Shown here piece by piece: positions 41,892 through 47,958 of a stretch of 47,958 nucleotides of DNA (position 1 is the stretch's first letter; each line of letters opens with the position of its first letter). Source of the stretch: an uncultured Bacillota bacterium (lineage in GTDB: Bacteria; Bacillota_I; Bacilli_A; RFN20; CAG-449); the NCBI GenBank assembly GCA_902493275.1, contig CABUOQ010000012.1, positions 1 to 47,958 of the forward strand, in the 5' to 3' direction. The notes under the pieces were generated by a model. The model was not told the DNA's origin. It saw only the letters and a program-made list of their open reading frames with translations, and did not search any database. A program made the position numbers and the translations under genes.

Positions 41892-42944
41892 ATGAAAAGA
41901 ACTGAAACAAAAAAAGTAAAAGTTGGAAATTTAACACTTGGAGGTCAAAACAAAGTTTATATTCAATCGATGTGTAATATTAAGACCTCGAATATTGAAG
42001 AAGTCGTTAAGCAAATTAATTATTTAGCGAGTATCGGGTGTGAAATTATTCGTTGCTCAATCATGGATGAAGATGATGCTAGAGCCGTAAGACAAATCAA
42101 AAATCGAATTTCTATTCCGCTGGTTGGTGATATTCATTTTGATTACAAACTAGCTCTATTAGCAATGGAAAACGGCATCGATAAAATTAGAATTAATCCG
42201 GGAAATATCGGTTCGTTTGAAAAAGTTAAAGCTATAATTGATTGTGCTAAAAAATATAATGTTAGCATAAGAATCGGTGTTAATTCTGGTTCTTTAGATC
42301 AAGATACTCTCGCACAAAATGATGATAAAGTCACCGCTAAAGGATTGGTTACATTAGCCAAAAGATATATTGATTTTTTTGAAGCAAACGAATTTTATAA
42401 TTTAGTAATCTCTTTAAAAGCCTCATCGTGTCTAACCTCAATTGCCGCATATAAGATGGCTAGCGAATTATTCCCCTATCCTCTACATCTAGGAATTACT
42501 GAAGCCGGTGGTAAAGATATTGGCATCATTCGCAGTTGCGCTGGATTAGCCCCTTTATTAAGCGAAGGAATCGGTGATACGATTCGCATTTCTTTATCAT
42601 GTGATCCTAAAGAAGAAATTATCGCTTGCAAGAGATTATTACATGATTTAGGTTTATATCCTAATTATCCAACTTTAATCTCTTGTCCAACATGTGGTAG
42701 AACAATGGTTGATATCATATCTTTATCAAATAAGATTTCTGAATATTTAAATACTATCAATAAAAAAATTACTGTTGCAATTATGGGTTGCATTGTAAAT
42801 GGTCCTGGAGAAGCTAAGCAAAGCGATATTGGTCTTGCCGGTGGAAAAGATTGTTTCGCTTTATTTAAAAAAGGTAAAATTGTTAAGACAATTCCTCAAA
42901 AAGATGCCTTAAAAATTTTAATTGAAGAGATTAATAATTTCTAA
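41892..42944 (+). CDS. ispG: 4-hydroxy-3-methylbut-2-enyl diphosphate synthase (flavodoxin)
   Basis: A 350-aa iron-sulfur enzyme (GcpE) of the methylerythritol phosphate isoprenoid pathway. The [4Fe-4S] ligands are Cys265, Cys268 (SCPTCGR) and Cys300 (MGCIVNGPGE, with Glu307). The N-terminal TIM barrel shows the VGDIHFDYKLAL and IGVNSGSL segments. Its presence implies that isoprenoids are made by the MEP route, although ispA and dxs are not in their usual place near recN. A sigma-A-type promoter lies directly upstream. Confidence 0.96.
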   Translation: MKRTETKKVKVGNLTLGGQNKVYIQSMCNIKTSNIEEVVKQINYLASIGCEIIRCSIMDEDDARAVRQIKNRISIPLVGDIHFDYKLALLAMENGIDKIRINPGNIGSFEKVKAIIDCAKKYNVSIRIGVNSGSLDQDTLAQNDDKVTAKGLVTLAKRYIDFFEANEFYNLVISLKASSCLTSIAAYKMASELFPYPLHLGITEAGGKDIGIIRSCAGLAPLLSEGIGDTIRISLSCDPKEEIIACKRLLHDLGLYPNYPTLISCPTCGRTMVDIISLSNKISEYLNTINKKITVAIMGCIVNGPGEAKQSDIGLAGGKDCFALFKKGKIVKTIPQKDALKILIEEINNF

Positions 42945-42965
42945 CTCATCATCATATGATGTAGT

Positions 42966-43223
42966 ATGTTACCTTCAATTATCGTTATTAATTTTATCAA
43001 ATCTTTAACTTCCGATAGCGCATATGCCTATTGTCAAAAATTTGCCATTAATCTAAAAAAAACAGAAATAAAACTAGTTCTTCCTTATTTAAAACAAAAC
43101 ATTGCTGATATTGTTAATAGTCCTTCTCCAAGCAAAAAAATTCATGCCGATTTAGATTATAAAATCGACATGAATATCATCAATCAGTTGTGCTTATTAG
43201 TAAATAAATTAGGATATAATTAA
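42966..43223 (+). CDS. yqfT: DUF2624-like protein (YqfT)
   Basis: An 85-aa protein with an SAYAYCQKFAINLKKTEIKLVLPYLKQN segment resembling the small DUF2624/YqfT family, in which a helical hairpin of this kind is the main feature. In B. subtilis yqfT lies near cshB and ispG, and here the gene is flanked by the same two. Function is unknown. No ribosome-binding site is seen. Its end overlaps the convergent helicase gene by 4 bases. Confidence 0.55.
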   Translation: MLPSIIVINFIKSLTSDSAYAYCQKFAINLKKTEIKLVLPYLKQNIADIVNSPSPSKKIHADLDYKIDMNIINQLCLLVNKLGYN

Positions 43224-44536
43224 TCTTTACTCGCCATCATTTTTTTCTTAGATTTAAGATTTTCCATAATTATTTTTCGCTTATGGTTCTTCTTAGCTTT
43301 TTCAATGGCTTGTTTCATCTTTTTCTTATAACCCGGTTTTATTTTATTTGAACGAACTTTTGCGAGTTCTTTTTTGATTTCAGCTTCTAATTTATCATTT
43401 TTCTTTTTTGGTTGAGGTGAATGTTTTTTATCTATTTTTAATCCTTCATCACGCAATATCAAATAATCAAATGATAATTTGCTTTCTAATTGTTTTTTCG
43501 CTTTAAGATTAAGCTCATCGTCATAAAATATATATGAATCGCCTTTATCTTTATATCGTCCAGTACGTCCAGCACGGTGATAATAATAATCAATATTAGC
43601 TGGAATATCAAGCGAAATTACATGACTAACTTTTTCTAAATCAAGTCCTCGAGATGCCACATCTGAACATAATACAATTGAAAATTCACCATCATTTATT
43701 CTCTTAAGAATACTTTTTCTTTCACGAGGAGAAATATCAGAAGATATAAAAGCACATTCTATCCCTTCATCACAAAGAGATTTATAAACATTATTAATCA
43801 CTTTTTTAGTTGAAGCAAATATCAAACAGAAATATGGTTGTACTGTCTTTAAAAATAGATTCACTGCCTCGAATAACGAACGATGTTTAATATCCACGAA
43901 ATGATGCATAACATTATTGGAGGAATAGTTCTTTTTATTAACATCAATCATTTCATTAATAGAGAACAACTTTTTTAATGAAGCAATTTGATGCTCTTTC
44001 ATCGTCGCAGTAAAAATCAATTTTTGAGGAGCGTTAATTTTATCTACTAAGGCAATTACATCTTGAGATTCTTCACCTTCTAATAACATATCGGCTTCAT
44101 CGAGCACTAATGTCTTGACTTGTGATACATCTAAACATTTTTTGATGAATAAATACTCTTTTAATTGTCCCGGGGTCAGAATCAAAATCGTTGGCAAATT
44201 CAACTTAGATGTAAATTCATTTGAATATAACGCTGTTTTAAAATATGAACAGCGACAAGCGATTTCATTTCCAAACGAGTTACATTGCTGGCATAATTCC
44301 AAAGTAGGCTCAATAATTATCGCTTGAACTTTATTTAAATCAAGTTGAATATTATTGATAACTGGAATTAAATAAGCATGTGTCTTTCCCGATCCAGTCT
44401 CGCTTTTAGCAATTAAACTTTGTCCTTTTAAGGCTTTTACTAGGGTTTTTTCTTGAATTGGCGTTGGCTCGAGATAATTTAAAGCAGTTAAAGCACTTAA
44501 AAGCGCTTTGTTCAAGGAATAACCAGAAAATTTCAC
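43220..44536 (-). CDS. cshB: DEAD-box ATP-dependent RNA helicase (CshB-like)
   Basis: A 438-aa DEAD-box helicase: Q motif around TPIQ, Walker A AKSETGSGKT at 43-52, DEAD at 146-149, motif III TAT at 176-178 (instead of SAT), ASRGLDLE and HRAGRTGR in the second RecA domain, then a Lys-rich basic C-terminal tail. Size, tail and neighbours (yqfT, ispG) fit CshB, which unwinds RNA in ribosome assembly and cold shock. The start is a GTG at 44536 behind AAGGAG, one base after the aspS stop. Confidence 0.9.
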   Translation of the reverse strand: MKFSGYSLNKALLSALTALNYLEPTPIQEKTLVKALKGQSLIAKSETGSGKTHAYLIPVINNIQLDLNKVQAIIIEPTLELCQQCNSFGNEIACRCSYFKTALYSNEFTSKLNLPTILILTPGQLKEYLFIKKCLDVSQVKTLVLDEADMLLEGEESQDVIALVDKINAPQKLIFTATMKEHQIASLKKLFSINEMIDVNKKNYSSNNVMHHFVDIKHRSLFEAVNLFLKTVQPYFCLIFASTKKVINNVYKSLCDEGIECAFISSDISPRERKSILKRINDGEFSIVLCSDVASRGLDLEKVSHVISLDIPANIDYYYHRAGRTGRYKDKGDSYIFYDDELNLKAKKQLESKLSFDYLILRDEGLKIDKKHSPQPKKKNDKLEAEIKKELAKVRSNKIKPGYKKKMKQAIEKAKKNHKRKIIMENLKSKKKMMASKD

Positions 44537-44537
44537 T

Positions 44538-46301
44538 TTATTCTCCTTTTTCTTGATATTCTTGAGCTATTTCAATACCAAGATCTTTTAATTGTTGTTC
44601 ATCAACTCGATATGGAGCATTTGACATTGGACAGACAGCATTTAAATTCTTAGGGAAGGCGATGACATCGCGGATATTATCAGTTCCAGAAAGAATCATA
44701 GTCAAACGATCTAATCCAAAGGCGGCTCCGCCATGAGGAGGGGTACCATATTGGAAAGCATCGACGAAGAAACCAAATTTCTTTTGAATGCTTTCATCAG
44801 TAAAACCTAGAATGTTAAATATTTTTTGTTGCATGTTTTGATCATAAATTCTTAGTGAACCACCGCCAGCTTCATAGCCGTTAATGACAATATCATAGGC
44901 GGCAGATAACACTTTTTCAGGAGCTATATCCAATAATGCTTCATCTTCTTTTCTAGGGCGTGTGAATGGATGATGTTCTGAAGTATATGTTCCATCATCA
45001 AGTTTTTCAAAAAGTGGAAAATCAATGACCCATAAAAAATCAAAGGTACCAGGTTTAATTAAATTTAATTTTTTCGCATAATGGGTTCTTAAAGCACCTA
45101 AGCAGAAACAAACATGATTGAAACTACCTGCAGCAATAATAATTAAATCATTTTCTTTTAAATTTAATTTTATGGCAAGTTTTTCTTTCATCTCTGGGGT
45201 TAAGAATTTAGTGAATGATCCTTCAATTTCACCATTTAAATATTTTAAAGTTGTAACTTGTTTAATTGAATATTTTCTAGCGATTTCATTCAATGAATCT
45301 GCGACTTTTCGTGAAGTGACATCAGCAACATTATCGATAACAATGCACTTTAAACATTCAGCAGTTTTAAATGCCTCAAATTCGATATCTTTTAATTCTT
45401 CTTTAATATCTTGAAGAATAAATCCATAACGAGTATCTGGTTTATCACTACCATATTTAGACATCGCTTCAAGCCAAGGGATTCTTCTAAATGGTGTTTC
45501 AATGTCAATTCCTTTAACATCTTTCCAAATGGCCTTAACACCATTTTCAAGTAAGGTTAAAATCTCATCTTCATCTAAAAACGAAGTCTCGATATCAATT
45601 TGAGTAAAATCAGGTTGGCGGTCTGCTCTTAAATCTTCATCTCTAAAACAACGTGCCACTTGATAATATCTTTCTAAGCCCCCTATCATCAATAATTGTT
45701 TAAATAATTGAGGTGATTGAGGCAAGGCATAAAATGAGCCCTTTCTTGTTCTAGAAGGAACTAGATAGTCTCTTGCTCCTTCTGGAGTGGATAATGTTAA
45801 TATTGGTGTTTCAATCTCTAAGAAATCAAGATTATCTAAATACTTTCTTATTGATTTAGTAATCTTCGCTCTTGTTGATAAATAATTTTGCATTACTGGA
45901 CGTCTTAAATCTAAATAACGATATTTTAATCTCGTATCTTCTAAAGCATCAGTATCATCAGCGATTATAAAAGGTGTTTGATTTGCATTATTGATAATTG
46001 TCAATTCTTCAGCGACAACTTCAATTTCCCCTGTTGGCATTTTTACATTAGGATTCTCTCTTTTTTTAACAAGACCCTTAACTTGAATAACATATTCGCT
46101 TTTAACATTTTTCAAAGAGTTAAATTTTTCATCTTCAAAGACAATTTGAGTAAATCCAAAACGATCGCGCAAATCAACAAAAACAAGACTTCCTAAATTT
46201 CTTTTTTTACTAACCCATCCGATTAATGTGACTTCTTTATTTTCATCACTTATGCGTAACTCTCCACATGTGTGGCTTCTACTTTTCATATTTAATTCCA
46301 T
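44538..46301 (-). CDS. aspS: Aspartyl-tRNA synthetase
   Basis: A 587-aa class II bacterial-type AspRS. The anticodon-binding OB domain (GWVSKKRNLGSLVFVDLRDRFG) is followed by motif 2 (CFRDEDLRADRQPDFTQID), the bacterial GAD insertion, and motif 3 (GLDRL). I keep the ATG at 46301 because GGAGG sits 9 bases upstream; it overlaps hisS by 23 bases. An internal ATG at 46289 is an alternative. The hisS-aspS pair is standard in Bacillota and shares the T-box leader. Confidence 0.96.
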   Translation of the reverse strand: MELNMKSRSHTCGELRISDENKEVTLIGWVSKKRNLGSLVFVDLRDRFGFTQIVFEDEKFNSLKNVKSEYVIQVKGLVKKRENPNVKMPTGEIEVVAEELTIINNANQTPFIIADDTDALEDTRLKYRYLDLRRPVMQNYLSTRAKITKSIRKYLDNLDFLEIETPILTLSTPEGARDYLVPSRTRKGSFYALPQSPQLFKQLLMIGGLERYYQVARCFRDEDLRADRQPDFTQIDIETSFLDEDEILTLLENGVKAIWKDVKGIDIETPFRRIPWLEAMSKYGSDKPDTRYGFILQDIKEELKDIEFEAFKTAECLKCIVIDNVADVTSRKVADSLNEIARKYSIKQVTTLKYLNGEIEGSFTKFLTPEMKEKLAIKLNLKENDLIIIAAGSFNHVCFCLGALRTHYAKKLNLIKPGTFDFLWVIDFPLFEKLDDGTYTSEHHPFTRPRKEDEALLDIAPEKVLSAAYDIVINGYEAGGGSLRIYDQNMQQKIFNILGFTDESIQKKFGFFVDAFQYGTPPHGGAAFGLDRLTMILSGTDNIRDVIAFPKNLNAVCPMSNAPYRVDEQQLKDLGIEIAQEYQEKGE

Positions 46302-47586
46302 CTTCTACTTCCTCCAAAATTTTATCTTCTAAATAATCGATTAAATATTGATAATCCACTAATTCTTGGACTTGATCTTTTAAAGACTTAACTTGATATT
46401 TATATGTCTTCATCTCATCTTCGCCGATAATTATTGCAAAGCGAGCATTTTTCCTTTGAGCGATTTTAAATTGCGCTCCGATAGATTTATTTTCATATGT
46501 CATATCGACTTTAAAACACATACTACGCAATTCTTGAGCTAACATGAATGCATGTTGCTTTGTCTGTTCACCTAAATGAATAATAAAGACATCTAATGAT
46601 GGCTTAACATATTCATCTGACGATATTTCTTTTAATAATGTATTAACTCTTTCTAAACCGATAGCAAATCCGACTGAGGCAATTTGTGGTCCTCCGATTT
46701 CATTAACAAGATTATCATAGTGGCCTCCAGCCCCAATTGCACCTAACGATTTCCCATCTTTAGTCACAAAGTGATATTCAAAGACAACATGTGAATAATA
46801 ATCTAAACCTCTTACTAAGGTATCATCAATTTCATATGGTATCTGTTGTTCATCTAGTAATTCAAGAACTTTTTTAAAATATTCTTTTGATTCATCACTT
46901 AGATAATCACTCATTTTTGGAGCGCCTTCAATATAAGGCCTGTCATCTGGATCTTTACAATCGAGAATACGAAGAACATTAATTTCATATCTTCTTTTGC
47001 AATCTGAACACATATATTGAATCTTATCAGCAAAATATGATTTTAAAGCTTCTTGATATGCTTTTCTTGAATTAGCATCGCCTAAAGTATTTATTTTTAA
47101 GATAACATTAGGAAAGCCAATCTCAATCAGTGAATTATATCCTAAAGAAATACATTCCACATCATGATAATAAGAATTTATTCCCACACATTCGACTCCA
47201 AATTGATTGAATTGACGATATCTTCCGGCTGAAGGTCTTTCATAACGGAAAGCTGGACCGCAATAATAGTATTTTAATGGCAAATCTTTTGTTGCATATA
47301 GTTTATTATTAACGATAGCCCTGATTACTCCCGCAGTTAGTTCTGGACGAAGAGTAATACTTCTTCCACCTTTATCAAGGAAAGTAAACATCTCTTTGGT
47401 AACAATATCTGATGATTCGCCAGCCGAACGCGCAAATAACTCTGTCTGCTCATAAATCGGGGTCATGATTGGATTATATCCATAAAATTGCACATGCATA
47501 GATAAAGTCTCTTTTATCGCATTTAAATTTAATGCGTCTTCATCATAAGCATCATATGTTCCTCTTTGATTTTGATAATTCGCCAT
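46279..47586 (-). CDS. hisS: Histidyl-tRNA synthetase
   Basis: A 435-aa class II HisRS. Motif 2 (YYYCGPAFRYERPSAGRYRQFNQFGVE), the histidine-specific LVRGLDYYSH and GAGGHYDNLV motifs, and a C-terminal anticodon domain are present; LRPELTAGVIRA precedes motif 2. AAAGGAG lies upstream of the ATG. It is the first gene of the hisS-aspS-helicase operon and is controlled by a His-specific T-box. Confidence 0.96.
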   Translation of the reverse strand: MANYQNQRGTYDAYDEDALNLNAIKETLSMHVQFYGYNPIMTPIYEQTELFARSAGESSDIVTKEMFTFLDKGGRSITLRPELTAGVIRAIVNNKLYATKDLPLKYYYCGPAFRYERPSAGRYRQFNQFGVECVGINSYYHDVECISLGYNSLIEIGFPNVILKINTLGDANSRKAYQEALKSYFADKIQYMCSDCKRRYEINVLRILDCKDPDDRPYIEGAPKMSDYLSDESKEYFKKVLELLDEQQIPYEIDDTLVRGLDYYSHVVFEYHFVTKDGKSLGAIGAGGHYDNLVNEIGGPQIASVGFAIGLERVNTLLKEISSDEYVKPSLDVFIIHLGEQTKQHAFMLAQELRSMCFKVDMTYENKSIGAQFKIAQRKNARFAIIIGEDEMKTYKYQVKSLKDQVQELVDYQYLIDYLEDKILEEVEDGIKYEK

Positions 47587-47603
47587 TACATTCTCCTTTA
47601 CAT

Positions 47604-47778
47604 AAAAAAAGTACCTTTAAAGGACGCGAAGACGTGGTACCACCTTTATTCATTTACTAATTAAATGCACTTTATCGCTTTAACGCCGCTAACGGAAAGC
47701 CTACTTAATTTCAGCTTTCGTTCTCCTCAGTGTCTGATTTTATCTAAAACAAGTTTTTTCACCATCCAAACTCTCTCT
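47604..47778 (-). ncRNA. T-box riboswitch, tRNA-His (CAC specifier)
   Basis: On the minus strand the leader begins AGAGAGAG, has a hairpin loop GGATGGTG, a CAC His specifier at 47732-47730 (context AGA-CAC-TGA) and the T-box core AAAGGTGGTACCACG. GTACC pairs with GGTAC directly before seven T residues (complement of 47610-47604), giving the terminator. The layout is the same as in the leuS leader. The hisS ATG is 18 bp downstream of the T run. Confidence 0.92.
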
Positions 47779-47820
47779 AAAGTTTATCGCTAAAATGTTT
47801 CTGATTCTTCGAACAAGATT

Positions 47821-47849
47821 ATTATATCTAAATATATAATATTTAACAA
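47821..47849 (-). promoter_or_regulatory. hisS operon promoter
   Basis: On the minus strand TTGTTA (47849-47844) and TATAAT (47826-47821) are 17 bp apart, predicting a start near 47814, just upstream of the T-box. The inner edge of the terminal repeat is 35 bp upstream of the -35 box, mirroring the mraZ end. Confidence 0.6.
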
Positions 47850-47883
47850 TAAATTTTTTCAGTTAACAATTTTTATTTTTATT

Positions 47884-47958
47884 TGTTACATGAAAAAGTA
47901 AATGCAACAATAAAAACAAATATTTAAATTTAAGTAATTCCAAAAATGATAAAATAGA
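47884..47958 (-). repeat. Terminal inverted repeat, right copy
   Basis: This is the exact reverse complement of bases 1-75. The region between hisS and the window end (372 bp) holds no gene: it contains the T-box, the promoter and this repeat. Confidence 0.95.

Noticed and set aside
47790..47820. tRNA T-arm-like TTCGAA sequence upstream of hisS
   Set aside because: No cloverleaf can be drawn around it; it belongs to the T-box leader.
1..47958. Mycoplasma genetic code (TGA = Trp)
   Set aside because: Genes such as nusB and dinB end at TGA with 4-base ATGA overlaps, and Trp residues in the proteins are encoded by TGG.
1..47958. Transposons, prophage or CRISPR
   Set aside because: No transposase, phage structural gene, cas gene or regularly spaced repeat array was seen; the only recombinase has Xer features and genomic context.

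Overview
The window looks like a 48-kb, AT-rich contig from a small-genome member of the Bacillota (Bacilli or Mollicutes-related). The evidence is two T-box riboswitches, Bacillus-type gene order (yqeG-yqeH-yhbY-nadD-rsfS; yqhY-nusB-xseA-xseB-recN-spoIVB-spo0A; cshB/yqfT/ispG; efp/spoIIIAH) and strong Shine-Dalgarno sites (GGAGG type). TGA is used as a stop (for example at the ends of nusB and dinB), so the genetic code is standard and not the Mycoplasma code. Many loci are shortened versions of the Bacillus arrangement: most of the dcw cluster, folD, the ispA-to-ahrC block, spoIIIAA-AG and aroE are absent from places where they are usually found.

Layout. 0.1-2.0 kb: mraZ-rsmH-ftsL and a small membrane gene, ended by a terminator. 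2.1-8.0 kb: ftsK, pullulanase, an SSB-like gene and plsC. 8.2-14.2 kb: a four-gene operon encoding a JetABC/MksFEB-type condensin with a membrane protein where the JetD nuclease would be expected. 14.2-18.6 kb: an unrecognised membrane protein, T-box-leuS, a short cse60 gene and a lipoprotein. 18.7-24.7 kb: yqhY-nusB-xseAB, recN, spoIVB, spo0A. 24.9-28.1 kb: dinB, a Xer recombinase, deoB. 28.1-28.6 kb: a gene-free interval with two terminators, AT-rich repeats, DnaA-box-like sites and a dif-like site. 28.6-32.6 kb (minus strand): mtnN, rsfS, a nadD-yqeK fusion, yhbY, yqeH, yqeG. Then sigK (plus), parC-parE (minus), plsY (plus), yneF, spoIIIAH, efp, two further minus-strand genes, rpmG, ispG and yqfT (plus), and a DEAD-box helicase-aspS-hisS operon (minus) behind a His T-box.

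Every gene left of 28.1 kb is on the plus strand and most genes to the right are on the minus strand. The convergence point coincides with the dif-like site, so the window most likely spans the replication terminus. Genes for chromosome decatenation (ParC/ParE), DNA translocation (FtsK), dimer resolution (Xer + dif) and condensation (JetABC) all lie within 36 kb of each other around it.

A second theme is endosporulation: spo0A, spoIVB, sigK, spoIIIAH and cse60 are all present as intact reading frames. However, the Spo0A receiver has Glu at the phospho-acceptor position and SpoIIIAH stands without the rest of its operon. The two ends of the window carry a perfect 75-bp terminal inverted repeat, which either bounds a terminus-spanning invertible segment or marks a dispersed repeat that stopped the assembly. 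I saw no insertion sequences, CRISPR arrays, rRNA or tRNA genes.
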